Source of the DNA: Yersinia frederiksenii ATCC 33641
GTDB lineage: Bacteria; Pseudomonadota; Gammaproteobacteria; Enterobacterales; Enterobacteriaceae
DNA: 64,000 nt
Assembly: GCF_000754805.1 (NCBI RefSeq)
Contig: NZ_KN150731.1
Location: 824,492-888,491, forward strand
Reading direction: 5' to 3'
Position numbers and translations under genes: made by a program. The notes beneath the pieces are model-generated. The model had not been told where the DNA came from. It ran no database searches and worked only from the letters and a program-made list of their open reading frames with translations. Below are positions 1 to 9,316 of this stretch, in pieces. Each line of letters opens with the position of its first letter. Position 1 is the stretch's first letter.

Positions 1-2
1 AT

Positions 3-1511
3 TCCGGTGCCACCACGGTCAATGGCGGTATTATCAAAGCCGGAGCAGACAATGTGTTCAGCGCCAGCTCTGATTATATCACCCAGGCCGGCGGCTCGTT
101 GGATTTGGACGGCTACAACCAGACACTTCAGTCCCTCAATCACGGCGGCACGGTGAACTTTGGTGGGATTGGGGGCAATACCCTGACCATCACCGGCGAT
201 TATATTGGCAACGGTGGCCTGCTGAATATGAATTCAGTTTTAGAAGATGACGATTCTGTCACCGATAAACTGATTATCGGTGGCAATACCGCCGGTAACA
301 CCTTTGTGCAGGTGAATAATCTGGGGGGCAGCGGCGCGCAGACGTTGAACGGCATTGAGCTGATCACGGTGGGCGGGGTGTCGGAGGGCGAGTTTACTCA
401 GCAGGGACGTATTGTGGCCGGGGCCTATGACTACTATTTAGAGCGCGGCGTTGGCAGCAATAATGCTAACTGGTATCTGAGCAACGCGATCCCGACAGAG
501 ACCCCGGAAGTTCCGGGCGAGCCATCTCCCCCACTGGTTGAGCGGCCTGAAGCCAGTGGCTATAGCGCCAACCTGGCGGCGGCCAACAACCTGTTTGTCA
601 CTCGCCTGCATGATCGTCTGGGTGAAACTCACTACATTGATGCGCTGACCGGCGAGCAGAAAGTCACCAGTTTGTGGCTACGCAATGAAGGCGGCCATAA
701 CCGTTCCCGTGATTCTCAGGACCAGTTGCGCACGCAAAGTAACCGCTATGTGATGCAACTGGGGGGTGATATTGCTCAGTGGAGCCACACGGGTGCAGAC
801 CGTTTCCATCTGGGCCTGATGGCCGGTTATGGTAACAGCAAAAGCACCAGTGAATCACGTTTATCCGGTTACAGCGCCCGTGCCTCGGTGGACGGCTACA
901 GCACTGGGGTGTACGGCACCTGGTATGCCAATAGCGCCGATAAAACCGGCCTGTATGTGGACAGCTGGGCGCAATACAGCTGGTTCAATAACACTGTTAA
1001 TGGTCAGGGTTTGGCGGCTGAAGAGTACAAATCCAAAGGGGTCACCGCCTCACTGGAAAGCGGCTATACCTTTAAGGTGGGCGAAAATACCGCGAAAAAC
1101 GCCACGTATTTTATCCAGCCGAAAGCCCAGGTCACCTGGATGGGCGTCAAAGCCGACGAGCATCAAGAAGCTAATGGCACTCATGTTTCAGGCGAAGGCA
1201 ATGGCAATATCCAGACTCGCCTGGGGGTAAAAGCCTTTATGAACGGCTATGCGGAGCAGGATAAAGGTAAAGATCGGGTATTCCAGCCATTTGTCGAAGC
1301 CAACTGGATCCACAACACCAAAGACTTTGGCACCACCCTGAATGGGATCACCGTGAAACAGGACGGTGCGGCGAATATTGCTGAGCTGAAACTCGGAGTG
1401 GAAGGCCAGATTAATAAGAGCGTCAATCTGTGGGGTAATGTCGGCCAGCAGGTGGGTAATAAAGGCTACAGCGATACGGCGGTGATGTTGGGTGTGAAAT
1501 ATAACTTCTAA
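3..1511 (+). CDS. Autotransporter, C-terminal part (5' end outside window)
   Basis: This is the 3' portion of a type Va autotransporter; the frame is open from base 3, so the start lies upstream and about 502 residues are visible. The first ~110 residues are Gly/Asn/Thr-rich beta-helix passenger sequence. A Pro/Glu-rich linker (TPEVPGEPSPP) follows near nt 500-530, then an alpha-helical segment and a beta-barrel domain of about 270 residues with alternating aromatic strands. It ends in VKYNF, the terminal Phe expected of a BAM substrate. The protein should insert its barrel in the outer membrane and display or release the passenger. The passenger function cannot be read from this fragment. 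It lies next to integrase and transposase remnants, suggesting it was acquired with an island. Confidence 0.9.
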   Translation, partial: SGATTVNGGIIKAGADNVFSASSDYITQAGGSLDLDGYNQTLQSLNHGGTVNFGGIGGNTLTITGDYIGNGGLLNMNSVLEDDDSVTDKLIIGGNTAGNTFVQVNNLGGSGAQTLNGIELITVGGVSEGEFTQQGRIVAGAYDYYLERGVGSNNANWYLSNAIPTETPEVPGEPSPPLVERPEASGYSANLAAANNLFVTRLHDRLGETHYIDALTGEQKVTSLWLRNEGGHNRSRDSQDQLRTQSNRYVMQLGGDIAQWSHTGADRFHLGLMAGYGNSKSTSESRLSGYSARASVDGYSTGVYGTWYANSADKTGLYVDSWAQYSWFNNTVNGQGLAAEEYKSKGVTASLESGYTFKVGENTAKNATYFIQPKAQVTWMGVKADEHQEANGTHVSGEGNGNIQTRLGVKAFMNGYAEQDKGKDRVFQPFVEANWIHNTKDFGTTLNGITVKQDGAANIAELKLGVEGQINKSVNLWGNVGQQVGNKGYSDTAVMLGVKYNF

Positions 1512-1749
1512 TTGACGCTGCACTGATGAATATAAAAGGCGCATACATCAGCTATGCGCTGCTTAATTATAGGCTCTGTTGTCAAAATCTAGTGATAATA
1601 ATCTAACGACACCATGTCAGCTGAAGGTGTCGCCATTACATGCTTATCATTTTTCACGACAAGCTAGTTAGGAGATTATATGATCATTTTCTTTTTTTTT
1701 TTTTTTTGATATTTTTTATTCGCTAACGTTTTATTGCGAGGTTACTGCC
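1512..1749. other. Intergenic region with a 16-T tract
   Basis: This gap lies between the autotransporter stop and the transposase remnant. No convincing gene was seen. It contains a homopolymer of 16 T (1692-1707) in AT-rich surroundings. There is no strong hairpin directly before the T run, so it is not an obvious intrinsic terminator. Confidence 0.5.
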
Positions 1750-2001
1750 ATGATCACTTTATGGAATACGGTATATATTGAAAACGCGATTAACCGTCTG
1801 AAAAGAAAGGAACTGCATTTCGATGATAAATTGCTGTCATATATATCTCCACTGAGCTGGAAGCAAATGAATCTGACGGAAGATAATAGCTGGCGAAACA
1901 ATAAAAAACTGGCTGAAGAGAAGTATCGACCTTTGCAGCCAGCTGATATCAGTCAGTACAAAAAAAATCTTAATGTACAAAAATTCCGTTTCCCAAACTG
2001 A
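1750..2001 (+). pseudogene. Tn3-family transposase, C-terminal remnant
   Basis: The 83-residue frame reads like the extreme C-terminus of a Tn3-family TnpA. It has LWNTVYIENAINRLK near its start, then YISPLSWKQMNLTEDNSW, then KYRPLQP. This matches the family order 'LWNTVY...(L/I)SPL...HIN..G.Y.....LRPL'. Full TnpA proteins are close to 1000 residues and carry a DDE catalytic triad, all of which is missing, so the fragment cannot transpose. The similarity appears to run a few codons upstream of the ATG (VTAM before ITLWNT), so the ATG is probably internal to the old gene. No Tn3 terminal inverted repeat was recognised nearby. This is a family-level call by motif; a protein search would settle it. 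Confidence 0.72.
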
Positions 2002-2231
2002 TCCTTTATCGCTCGATCTCACACATTTACGTATGAATCTTTACCTCTGGCCAATTTAGGTTAACGACCCGCCGCTGTCCCTTTCTAGTTCCATTTAGAC
2101 TTCATGTAGTTCTTTGGAATTGCTCATGTGAATAGACCCGGATTTTCTAGAAGGTTCCGTCCCTCATGAACTAGGTACTTTCATAAACTGCAGGTGGTTG
2201 ATCTTCACTGGCACTGTGAAGATGTTTGGCA

Positions 2232-2650
2232 TTATAAAACATCTCTTTCCAACGATAGCCAGATATCTTCAGCATAATTTTCAGTTATGCAGGTTTCCTT
2301 CACGTTCCATCAACGTTCGGCAATCAATTTGAAAGTATTGGTTTTAGCCTCTTGTGAAGACCGGAGCTGCTCTTTTTGATACTTAAGAGGATCGAACTGT
2401 TTGCAAGTAACGCACGTGCTTTTGCTCTCAGTTTTCGTGCGTCAGAAAGTGTGACTGAGGGATAGGCTCCAAAACTCTGCTTAGTGCGTAGTTTGGTGAA
2501 AGGGCGATAGTAGCGAAATTGCCAAAGTTTATTGCCGCTCGATTTGATTAGCAGTGACAGGCCATTTCTATGATGCAGATGATAATCTGCGTCTTTGGAT
2601 TTTGCTGCTTTGATTTCCGTATCGGTCAACGGCTTGGTTTGTCTAGCCAT
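2232..2650 (-). pseudogene. P4-type tyrosine integrase, N-terminal part, frameshifted
   Basis: The minus frame from ATG 2650 encodes an integrase N-terminal arm-binding domain: MARQTKPLTDTEIKAAKSK, then QFRYYRPF, FGAYPSVTLSDARKLRAKAR and ALLAN. After about residue 82 this frame loses similarity. A different minus frame continues the protein, reading DPLKYQKEQLRSS, then FKLIAER, a TGA where the family has Trp, WNVKE, and AEDIWLSLERDVL followed by TAA at 2232-2234. So there is one frameshift near 2400 and at least two in-frame stops. The whole catalytic domain with the R-H-R-Y residues is missing. The start lies 202 bp from the ssrA 3' end and transcription runs away from it, the usual geometry of an integrase at its attachment site. 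Confidence 0.85.
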
Positions 2651-2775
2651 GATCAGTCTTCGCTCTTGTAGACCCAACGAAAACCATAATAGCTTTCATT
2701 GGGCCTATCAATGGGCCCAAAAGGATTGGATTTAATTAGGTTAGTTCAGACTTCGCGGGACAAATTGAAGGTACA

Positions 2776-2810
2776 AAAAAGCCCGCAAGGCTTGCGCCAT
2801 GCGGGCTTTT
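2776..2810 (-). terminator. Intrinsic terminator of ssrA
   Basis: The stem GCCCGCA (2781-2787) pairs with TGCGGGC (2800-2806). On the minus strand the hairpin is followed by a T run (the A's at 2775-2780 on plus). It lies about 45 bp past the mature tmRNA 3' end. Confidence 0.85.
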
Positions 2811-2852
2811 CGTACTTCATCGGCCTTATCTGGTAATAACCGATGTCTAAAT

Positions 2853-3215
2853 TGGTGGAGCTGGGGGGATTTGAACCCCCGTCCGAAATTACTACACCGT
2901 CGGTACTACATGCTTAGTCCAATCATTACATTCGCCGGCCAGCTGCGGATGGACACGCCACTGACAAACTATCCTGATTAGTTTTAATGCTTCCACCCCA
3001 GGCAAGGTTTCCACACGAGCTCTTTTAGTTTTGACCTCTCTTGATCCCCGTCCTAAGAGCGGAGGCTAGGGAGAGAGGGCTCTAAGCAGGGTATTAAGCT
3101 GCTAGTGCGTAGTTTTCGTCGTTTGCGACTATTTTTTTGCGGTTTTTTACGAGGCCACCGCACCTCGGCATGCACCTTGGGTTTCGCGAATCCCGTCGAA
3201 TCCAGAATCAGCCCC
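2853..3215 (-). ncRNA. ssrA: tmRNA (transfer-messenger RNA)
   Basis: tmRNA rescues stalled ribosomes with SmpB and tags the incomplete protein for proteolysis. The 5' end is GGGGCTGATTCTGGATTCGA (from 3215, minus strand). The 3' end is a tRNA-like acceptor with a T-arm GGTTCAAATCC and an encoded CCA ending at 2853. The length is 363 nt, the same as in E. coli. The resume frame at 3126-3094 encodes the tag ANDENYALAA followed by TAA. smpB lies immediately upstream on the same strand. The 3' end of ssrA is a common island and prophage attachment site, and the integrase remnant at 2232-2650 sits at that end. Confidence 0.98.
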
Positions 3216-3263
3216 AAAGAACTTCACTAGTATAACAGAACTATGTCCTGCTAAGCCAGTGAC

Positions 3264-3746
3264 TTAACGATTTGCGTGCTTCATGATGCGCGCTTTATCC
3301 AACTTCCATTCGCGATCACGAATATCATCGCGCTTGTCGTTGTCTTTCTTACCTTTGGCCACACCAATTTTAATTTTCGTCCATGCATTTTTCCAATACA
3401 TAGAGAGTGCGACCACAGTGTAACCTTCACGATTGACCCGTCCAAACAGAGAGTCTAATTCGCGTTTGTTCAGTAGCAGTTTACGAGTACGCATTGGCTC
3501 GCAGACAACATGAGTCGACGCCACGTTTAACGGCGTAATAGTGGCACCAAACAAGAATGCCTCACCGTTTTTAAACATAACATAGCTGTCACTGATGTTA
3601 GCTTTGCCCGCACGCAGTGATTTTACTTCCCAACCTTGCAATGCAAGACCCGCTTCGAATTCTTCTTCAATGAAGTATTCATGGCGGGCACGTTTATTTT
3701 GCGCAATGGTTGCGGAACCGGGTTTGTATGCTTTTTTCTTTGTCAT
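3264..3746 (-). CDS. smpB: SmpB, tmRNA-binding protein
   Basis: SmpB binds the tRNA-like domain of tmRNA and fills the empty decoding site of stalled ribosomes during trans-translation. The protein is 160 residues, the usual length. It starts [15 protein letters not shown], has the conserved core [14 protein letters not shown] and the [14 protein letters not shown] strand, and ends in the basic tail [14 protein letters not shown] that enters the mRNA channel. An upstream in-frame start four codons earlier (MINTMTKKK) is possible; MTKKK was chosen by family length. It lies 48 bp upstream of ssrA on the same strand, pairing the protein with its RNA partner. Confidence 0.97.
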   Translation of the reverse strand: MTKKKAYKPGSATIAQNKRARHEYFIEEEFEAGLALQGWEVKSLRAGKANISDSYVMFKNGEAFLFGATITPLNVASTHVVCEPMRTRKLLLNKRELDSLFGRVNREGYTVVALSMYWKNAWTKIKIGVAKGKKDNDKRDDIRDREWKLDKARIMKHANR

Positions 3747-3906
3747 AGTGTTGATCATTATACTGTATGCGCAGGCGAATGAAATCCTTTCCCGCAGGAT
3801 GTCAGTGCATTTTGTCTCATTTGTTGCACGGAATGCCTAGCAGATTTTTTGTATGGTGGTGGATAAATGGTATTATCAGTGCGTTTTATGTCTCACAGGA
3901 AATGTT

Positions 3907-4341
3907 ATGCCACAAATTAGCCGCTCTGCGTTGGTTCCGTTTAGCGTAGAACAGATGTATCAACTGGTTAATGATGTTCGCTCTTATCCAGAATTTTTAC
4001 CAGGTTGTACTGGAAGCCGGGTTCTTGATGCCACTGAAAATGAAATGACGGCCGCCGTCGATGTTGCTAAGGCCGGGATCAGTAAAACATTCACAACACG
4101 TAATACATTAACTGATAACCAGAGTATTGATATGCAGCTGGTTGATGGGCCGTTTCGTAAATTGATGGGCGGATGGCACTTTACCCCACTGAGTGCGGAT
4201 GCCTGTAAAGTTGAGTTGCACCTCGATTTTGAATTTACCAATAAGTTGATTGAGTTGGCTTTTGGTAAAATATTCAAGGAATTAGCTGGGAATATGGTGC
4301 AGGCATTCACCCAGCGGGCTAAAGAGGTTTACAGTGCCTGA
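3907..4341 (+). CDS. ratA: RatA, ribosome-associating START-like protein
   Basis: This is a 144-residue member of the Coq10/START (polyketide cyclase-like) family. In E. coli RatA binds the 50S subunit and hinders 70S association, and it has been described as a toxin; the related Coq10 proteins bind ubiquinone. The sequence [18 protein letters not shown] and the core [27 protein letters not shown] and LELAF-type C-terminal helix are characteristic. ATG 3907 has an AGGA ribosome site six bases upstream, preferred over an in-frame ATG at 3853. It is divergent from smpB and overlaps rnfH by 8 bp, indicating a two-gene operon. Whether it acts as a toxin here cannot be told. Confidence 0.93.
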   Translation: MPQISRSALVPFSVEQMYQLVNDVRSYPEFLPGCTGSRVLDATENEMTAAVDVAKAGISKTFTTRNTLTDNQSIDMQLVDGPFRKLMGGWHFTPLSADACKVELHLDFEFTNKLIELAFGKIFKELAGNMVQAFTQRAKEVYSA

Positions 4342-4618
4342 TATCCGCGTTGAGGTGGTTTATGCCTTACCTGAACGCCAATACTTGCGCACTGTTTCCC
4401 TTGCTGCTGGAAGTACGGTTGAGGATGCTATCAATGCATCAGGTTTGCTTGAGTTGCGGCCAGATATTGACCTGACAAAGAATAAAGTGGGTGTCTATAG
4501 TCGCCCGGTAAAGCTTGGCGATAAAGTTAATGATGGTGATCGTGTTGAGATATACCGCCCATTAATTGCAGATCCTAAAGAACTGCGTCGGCAGCGCGCT
4601 GAGCAGGCAAAAAAATAA
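4334..4618 (+). CDS. rnfH: RnfH-family ubiquitin-like protein
   Basis: This is a 94-residue member of the UPF0125/RnfH family, a beta-grasp (ubiquitin/ThiS-like) fold. Visible family features are the N-terminal [11 protein letters not shown], the middle [13 protein letters not shown] and [11 protein letters not shown], and the C-terminal [19 protein letters not shown]. The GTG start at 4334 lies inside the last codons of ratA (overlap 8 bp), which suggests translational coupling. The family name comes from clusters with rnf electron-transport genes elsewhere; there are none here, and the ratA-rnfH pairing is the usual arrangement in enterobacteria. The biochemical role is not established. Confidence 0.92.
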   Translation: MPDIRVEVVYALPERQYLRTVSLAAGSTVEDAINASGLLELRPDIDLTKNKVGVYSRPVKLGDKVNDGDRVEIYRPLIADPKELRRQRAEQAKK

Positions 4619-4644
4619 GGCACAATTTGCGCCTTATTTTTTTG
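4612..4644. terminator. Bidirectional terminator between rnfH and bamE
   Basis: AAAATAAGGC (4612-4621) pairs with GCCTTATTTT (4631-4640), with A's before and T's after the stem. It sits at the end of rnfH and could serve both directions, although bamE ends about 130 bp further on. Confidence 0.8.
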
Positions 4645-4773
4645 TTGTAGCCCTGGACTGCTATTGAAGAAAAATGAGCACCATCATATGGCTGTATAAA
4701 CAGTAATAGGCTTAATGCCTAAAACCCTCATTAAGATTCGCTTCCTCAATCTACTCTGCAATCTTCGGATAAA

Positions 4774-5115
4774 TTAATTTCCTGCTAATGTTGGCTCGTT
4801 TTTGATATCAGTCAGCACACCACTGCTATCGAAGGTCAACGTTAGTGTTTGTTGCGTGACTTTCTCGTGGCCAGGTTGCTGGCGGAATACATAGAACCAG
4901 GTTTTTGTACCAAACGGGTCCTGTAACATTGGGGTGCCTAAGGTATATGCCACTTGTTGCTGGGTCATACCCTTATGAATTTTGGACGCGTCATTAGGTG
5001 ATAAATAGTTACCCTGATTAATATCAGGCCGGTAGACCACCTTCTCCAGCGTTGAACAACCCGCAGTAAGCATTGCAAGCATCACAGCGGCGGCAGTCAG
5101 CATTTTACAGCGCAT
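4774..5115 (-). CDS. bamE: BamE, outer-membrane assembly lipoprotein
   Basis: BamE is a small lipoprotein of the BAM complex that helps BamA and BamD fold and insert outer-membrane beta-barrels. The 113-residue protein has a short signal peptide ending in the lipobox LTAGC, so Cys20 should be lipidated. The conserved core follows: [42 protein letters not shown] and [10 protein letters not shown]. Start ATG 5115 matches the usual MRCK N-terminus; an in-frame GTG three codons upstream sits too close to the AGGA ribosome site. It is encoded just downstream of recN on the same strand. The autotransporter at the window start is the type of substrate this complex inserts. Confidence 0.96.
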   Translation of the reverse strand: MRCKMLTAAAVMLAMLTAGCSTLEKVVYRPDINQGNYLSPNDASKIHKGMTQQQVAYTLGTPMLQDPFGTKTWFYVFRQQPGHEKVTQQTLTLTFDSSGVLTDIKNEPTLAGN

Positions 5116-5228
5116 AGTAATCACATTCCTTTAGGGCGTAGGATGACGATGATAATAGACCTTGCAGCAGTTGGAAACCTTTACAGGGCACCTGTATGAC
5201 CTCTGGAAAGGAAAAAAGTTAATCTTTT

Positions 5229-6890
5229 CTATGCTGCGAGCAATTCTTTTGCATTTGCCAAGGTGTTTTTCGTCACTTCACTACCGCCTAGAAGGCGCGC
5301 CAACTCTTGCAAGCGGGCTTTTTTATCTAGTCGATGCATATGTGTTTCGGTTTCAGTGCCATCAGTTTGTTTACTCACAAAGAAATGTTGATGACCACAA
5401 CCTGCAACTTGTGGAAGGTGGGTTACACACATAACCTGAGTTGATTCGCCTAATTGACGCAACAGGCGGCCCACTATGGCGGCCGTTGGTCCACTGATAC
5501 CCACATCAACTTCATCAAAGATAAGTGCAGGAGTGTCCATTTTACGCGCTGTAATGACCTGAATAGCCAATGCGATACGAGAAAGCTCACCACCTGAGGC
5601 CACTTTAGCTAGCGGTTGTAATGGCTGGCCTGGGTTAGTTGTCACACAGAATTCAATGCGGGTTGCTCCTTCAGCACTAAGGTGTTCAGGCTCAAATTGA
5701 GTTTCTATAGTAAATCTGCCGTGTGGCATAGAAAGCTCATGCATGCTTTCAGTAATCAGGGTCGCCAATTCAGTAGCATAATGTTGGCGTTCTTCATGCA
5801 ACCGTTTGGCAATAGCCAATGCGTACTGATAGTGAATATTGACTGCGTGACTGAGTTGCTCGTGATCATTTTCTTGCTGCGAGAGTTGTTCTTGCTCATC
5901 CAGTAACTGTTGGTGGAACTGTGGCAACTCTTCTGGTGCAACATGATGTTTGCGGGCCAAGTTTAATTGGCGAGATAGTCGCTGTTCCAGTTCATAGAGA
6001 CGATTGGGATCCATATCAAATTGCTCGGCGTAGTGGCGCAATTCATCACTGGCCTCACTGATTTGGATGGATGCCTCTTCCAACATGTTCAGTAGATTGT
6101 TAAATTGTTCGTCCATACCTGCCAGTTCAGTCAATTGATGCTTGGCTGAGTAAAGTTGGCTGAGGATATTATTTTGTTCATCATCCGATAATAACTGCAA
6201 CGTCTGTTGGCTGAGCGACAACAACTGCCCACTGTTTGCCAGGCGCTTATACTCAATATCAATTTGTTCATACTCCCCAGCTTGTGGGGAAAATGAATTG
6301 AGCTCTTTCAACTGATATTGCAGGAGTTCATGGCGAGCATTACGCTCCAGTGATTGTTGCTGATGCAATGCTAGCGTACGACAGCTTTGGTGCCAGATTT
6401 GATAGGCGGCTTTCATTTCAGCTAGCAGGGTAGACTGGTCGGCATAGGCATCTAATAATTGCTTTTGATGATCGGGTCTTAACAATAGTTGATGAGCATG
6501 TTGGCCGTGAATTTGAATCAGATGCTGGCCCAGTTCCCGTAATTGGGACAAAGGGACGGCGGTTCCATTAATAAATCCTCTTGAGCGGCCATCAGTGCCA
6601 ATAGCGCGTCGCAACAGGCATTCATTACTGTCGTCAAGATGGTTGTTTTCCAACCATTGGCGAGCCGATGGAGTATCTGCGAGTGAGAAGCGTGCGCAGA
6701 TATCAGCACGAGTAGCTCCCAAACGAACCATACTACCTTCTGACCGGCTGCCAAGGCACAACCCCAGAGCATCTATAGCAATGGATTTACCCGCCCCCGT
6801 CTCACCAGTGATTGCAGTCATTCCGGGTTGAAAATCAATTTCTAACTCTCGCACAATAGCAAAATTACTGATGGTTAATTGGGCCAGCAT
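5229..6890 (-). CDS. recN: RecN, SMC-like DNA repair ATPase
   Basis: RecN is a 553-residue SMC-family ATPase that acts early in recombinational repair of double-strand breaks. The N-terminus [13 protein letters not shown] is followed by Walker A GETGAGKS at residues 29-36. A long Gln/Leu/Glu-rich coiled-coil fills the middle (about 160-360). The C-terminal ATPase half carries the signature [12 protein letters not shown] and Walker [17 protein letters not shown] 6890 gives the family length and lies just downstream of three LexA-type boxes. It is the expected strongly SOS-induced gene, transcribed in the same direction as nadK, whose stop lies 86 bp upstream. Confidence 0.97.
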   Translation of the reverse strand: MLAQLTISNFAIVRELEIDFQPGMTAITGETGAGKSIAIDALGLCLGSRSEGSMVRLGATRADICARFSLADTPSARQWLENNHLDDSNECLLRRAIGTDGRSRGFINGTAVPLSQLRELGQHLIQIHGQHAHQLLLRPDHQKQLLDAYADQSTLLAEMKAAYQIWHQSCRTLALHQQQSLERNARHELLQYQLKELNSFSPQAGEYEQIDIEYKRLANSGQLLSLSQQTLQLLSDDEQNNILSQLYSAKHQLTELAGMDEQFNNLLNMLEEASIQISEASDELRHYAEQFDMDPNRLYELEQRLSRQLNLARKHHVAPEELPQFHQQLLDEQEQLSQQENDHEQLSHAVNIHYQYALAIAKRLHEERQHYATELATLITESMHELSMPHGRFTIETQFEPEHLSAEGATRIEFCVTTNPGQPLQPLAKVASGGELSRIALAIQVITARKMDTPALIFDEVDVGISGPTAAIVGRLLRQLGESTQVMCVTHLPQVAGCGHQHFFVSKQTDGTETETHMHRLDKKARLQELARLLGGSEVTKNTLANAKELLAA

Positions 6891-6900
6891 GGTAAATCTC

Positions 6901-6958
6901 CTGTACATAAACACATATCTGTATTTGAATACAGTATAGACTGGTTTTATATACAGTA
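6901..6958 (-). promoter_or_regulatory. LexA (SOS) boxes of recN
   Basis: Two good LexA sites of the form CTGT-N8-ACAG are visible. One is at 6919-6934 (CTGTATTTGAATACAG, perfect ends). The other is at 6939-6958, reading TACTGTATATAAAACCAGTC on the minus strand, which differs from the consensus in its right half. A weaker third element (CTGT...ACAT) lies at 6901-6916. Multiple boxes before recN match the E. coli arrangement and imply tight repression with strong induction after DNA damage. Confidence 0.9.
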
Positions 6959-6976
6959 AAGTGCTCGAGGCACTTT

Positions 6977-7858
6977 TTAGAATAATTTTTTTGACCAACC
7001 CAATTTGGTGCTTAACGTATTGAAATAGCTGTAGTCCTTAGGGTGAATGAGATTGAGATGAAAATCACTGCGTCGGATTAAAAGCTCTTCCCCTTCCTGA
7101 ATTGGTAGGGCTATCTGGCTATCACAGCTGATTTCCAGGTCGCTGGTAATTTGAGAAAACTTTAAGCGGATGGTGCTGCTACTATTAATAACTAGTGGGC
7201 GAGCAGTCAGCGTATGAGGGAACATGGGAACCAAGACGATGGCATCCAATGTTGGTGTTAAAATTGGGCCGCCCGCTGAGAGTGAATAAGCGGTAGAACC
7301 GGTAGGGGTGGCGATAATCAAGCCATCAGAACGTTGTGAAAATGCAAAGCGGTCATCGATATACACTTCGAACTCAATCATATGGGCCACTTTGCCTGGG
7401 TGCAAAACGACTTCATTGATTGCGGTACTGATACGACTTTGCTGATTGGTCCGTGTCACTTGGGCTTCCAGCAAGAAACGTTGCTCGCTGAGGTATTCGC
7501 CCTCCAGTACGTCCGAAAGTTGTTGCTGAGCATTATCCGGGTCTAAATCGGTCAAAAAGCCGAGATTACCTCGGTTGACACCGATCACTTTGATATCATA
7601 ACGGGCAAGGACTCGAGCGGCGCCAAGCATGTTGCCATCGCCGCCGACGACGACAGCTAAATCGGCTTTTTGACCGATATCAGCCAAACTACCGGTGACG
7701 GCGTCGGTTAAATTGAGATCTTTGGCTATCTGTTGTTCGACCATCACGTCATAACCTCTGGCGTTTAACCAGTGGTAGAGCATTTCATGGGTGGCAAGTG
7801 CAGCCGGATGCCGTGGGTGACCGACAATACCAATACAATTGAATCTTTTATTATTCAT
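6977..7858 (-). CDS. nadK: NAD kinase
   Basis: NadK phosphorylates NAD to NADP using ATP in the cytosol. The 293-residue protein has the family GGDGN motif ([14 protein letters not shown]), the [19 protein letters not shown] segment, the glycine-rich [16 protein letters not shown] loop of the NAD site, and ends in LGWSKKLF. The chosen ATG ([18 protein letters not shown]) gives the usual length; an in-frame codon six residues earlier is less likely. It is divergent from grpE and upstream of recN on the same strand, the usual enterobacterial order. Two other NAD genes (nadB, nadE) lie elsewhere in the window. Confidence 0.97.
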   Translation of the reverse strand: MNNKRFNCIGIVGHPRHPAALATHEMLYHWLNARGYDVMVEQQIAKDLNLTDAVTGSLADIGQKADLAVVVGGDGNMLGAARVLARYDIKVIGVNRGNLGFLTDLDPDNAQQQLSDVLEGEYLSEQRFLLEAQVTRTNQQSRISTAINEVVLHPGKVAHMIEFEVYIDDRFAFSQRSDGLIIATPTGSTAYSLSAGGPILTPTLDAIVLVPMFPHTLTARPLVINSSSTIRLKFSQITSDLEISCDSQIALPIQEGEELLIRRSDFHLNLIHPKDYSYFNTLSTKLGWSKKLF

Positions 7859-7911
7859 TGCCGTGATTTTCCTCAATGGGGCATCTTTTACCCCACATTA
7901 TGACCGGTTCC

Positions 7912-7940
7912 CTTGAATCCCCGGTTTTGATCCCCATAAT
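7912..7940 (+). promoter_or_regulatory. Sigma32 (heat-shock) promoter of grpE
   Basis: CTTGAA (7912-7917) and CCCCATAA (7932-7939) match the sigma32 -35 and -10 consensus (CTTGAAA, CCCCATNT) with a 14-base spacer. The promoter lies 42 bp before the grpE start, in the divergent gap with nadK. Confidence 0.88.
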
Positions 7941-7981
7941 AAGCCAAGTAGCGAGATTAATGCTAAAACGCGGAGATATCC

Positions 7982-8560
7982 ATGAGTAGTAAAGAACAGA
8001 AAACACCAAACGAGCAAGTCTCGGAAGAAATGGAAAATGCAGCAGAGCAGCAAGTGGAAGCAACACAAGAGACGGGTGAAGGTGTAGAACCGCGTGTTGC
8101 CGAGCTTGAAGCGCAGTTGGCTGCAGCCGTACAGCGTGAGCGCGAAAGCTTGCTACGCGCCAAGGCTGAAGTTGAGAATATCCGTCGTCGTACTGAATTG
8201 GATATAGAAAAAGCGCATAAGTTTGCTTTGGAACGATTCTCAGCTGAATTATTGCCAGTGATCGACAACTTAGAGCGTGCGCTGGATACAGCTGATAAGA
8301 GCAATGCCGAGTTGACGTCAATGATTGAAGGTGTCGAACTGACCCTAAAATCATTGCTTGATGCAGTAGGTAAATATGGTATTGAGGTGGTAGGTGACAC
8401 TAACGTGCCGTTTAATCCCGAAGTTCATCAGGCGATGACCATGCTTGAATCTGCTGATCATGAGCCAAATCAGGTCATGATGGTCATGCAGAAAGGTTAT
8501 ACATTGAATGGTCGTCTATTACGCCCAGCAATGGTTGCGGTATCTAAAGCGAAAGCTTAA
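7982..8560 (+). CDS. grpE: GrpE, nucleotide exchange factor of DnaK
   Basis: GrpE releases ADP from the Hsp70 chaperone DnaK and acts as a heat-shock thermosensor. The 192-residue protein has a charged, Glu/Gln-rich N-terminus and a long helical region with [16 protein letters not shown] (dimer coiled coil). The C-terminal beta domain includes [20 protein letters not shown] and [19 protein letters not shown], the GrpE signature. The ATG start follows a clear sigma32 promoter and the gene is followed by a terminator, so it is a single-gene heat-shock unit. dnaK/dnaJ are not in the window, as is normal for this clade. Confidence 0.97.
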   Translation: MSSKEQKTPNEQVSEEMENAAEQQVEATQETGEGVEPRVAELEAQLAAAVQRERESLLRAKAEVENIRRRTELDIEKAHKFALERFSAELLPVIDNLERALDTADKSNAELTSMIEGVELTLKSLLDAVGKYGIEVVGDTNVPFNPEVHQAMTMLESADHEPNQVMMVMQKGYTLNGRLLRPAMVAVSKAKA

Positions 8561-8573
8561 GGTGTCCTGACAG

Positions 8574-8605
8574 TAAAAAGGCACCTTTGTGGTGCCTTTT
8601 TTTAT
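8574..8605. terminator. Bidirectional terminator between grpE and ung
   Basis: AAAAAGGCACC pairs with GGTGCCTTTTT around a short TTTGT loop (8576-8601), giving a compact stem with A/T tracts on both sides. It serves the convergent genes grpE and ung. Confidence 0.88.
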
Positions 8606-8629
8606 CTGCTTTTTTGAGTAAACGGCGTT

Positions 8630-9316
8630 TTATTCTGACGCAGGTAATTTAGGTTGCCAGTCAATCGGCGGCAGACCTTGTTGCTGTAATAGGTGATTAG
8701 CTTGTGAAAAGTGCTTACAGCCAAGAAAACCACGGTGCGCGGACAGTGGTGATGGATGTGGGGCTTTCAAAAGAAAATGGCGCAGGGCATCAATGATGCG
8801 GCCTTTTTTCTGGGCATGAGCTCCCCACAGCATAAAAATCACACCATCACGATGCTCATTCAGTGCCGCAATAACTTTATCGGTGAAGGTCTCCCAGCCA
8901 AGATTAGCGTGAGAATGCGCATTACCCGCTTCAACCGTTAGCACGGTATTCAGTAGCAGCACACCTTGCTCGGCCCAGCTTTGTAAATAGCCATGGTTGG
9001 GGCGTTGGAAGCCGGGAATGTCGGTAGCTAACTCTTTGTACATATTTACTAAAGAGGGCGGTGCAGGTACTCCGGGTAATACGGAAAATGATAATCCGTG
9101 AGCCTGGTTAGGGCCGTGATAAGGGTCTTGACCCAAAATAACCACTTTTACCTGATCTAATTCAGTCAGGCGAAATGCATTAAATACATCTTTTTGTGCC
9201 GGATAAATGGTTTTGCCAGCACTGCGTTGTGCTGCCACATAGGCCAACGTATCTTGAAAGTAAGGCTGTTCTTTTTCCTGGCCGATCACATCGTGCCAGC
9301 TAAGGGAGGCAGGCAT
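8630..9316 (-). CDS. ung: Uracil-DNA glycosylase
   Basis: Ung removes uracil from DNA by cleaving the N-glycosidic bond, starting base-excision repair. The 228-residue protein has the water-activating loop GQDPYHG with Asp64, the uracil-binding [12 protein letters not shown] segment, and the minor-groove loop [11 protein letters not shown] with His187, both catalytic residues at the E. coli positions. ATG 9316 was chosen because a GGAG ribosome site lies seven bases upstream; an in-frame GTG two codons earlier is less likely. It is a single-gene unit convergent with grpE. Confidence 0.97.
   Translation of the reverse strand: MPASLSWHDVIGQEKEQPYFQDTLAYVAAQRSAGKTIYPAQKDVFNAFRLTELDQVKVVILGQDPYHGPNQAHGLSFSVLPGVPAPPSLVNMYKELATDIPGFQRPNHGYLQSWAEQGVLLLNTVLTVEAGNAHSHANLGWETFTDKVIAALNEHRDGVIFMLWGAHAQKKGRIIDALRHFLLKAPHPSPLSAHRGFLGCKHFSQANHLLQQQGLPPIDWQPKLPASE

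Noticed and set aside
2100-2330. Apparent insertion-sequence remnant beside the integrase
   Set aside because: Most of it (2232-2330) reads as the continuation of the integrase in another frame. Below about 2230 nothing could be assigned to an IS.
2799-2981. 60-residue frame on the plus strand
   Set aside because: It lies across the ssrA terminator and tmRNA 3' part; the RNA gene on the other strand explains the sequence.
7851-8400. Long minus-strand frames opposite grpE
   Set aside because: They are shadows of grpE, which has its own promoter, conserved domains and terminator; the antisense translations are low-complexity.
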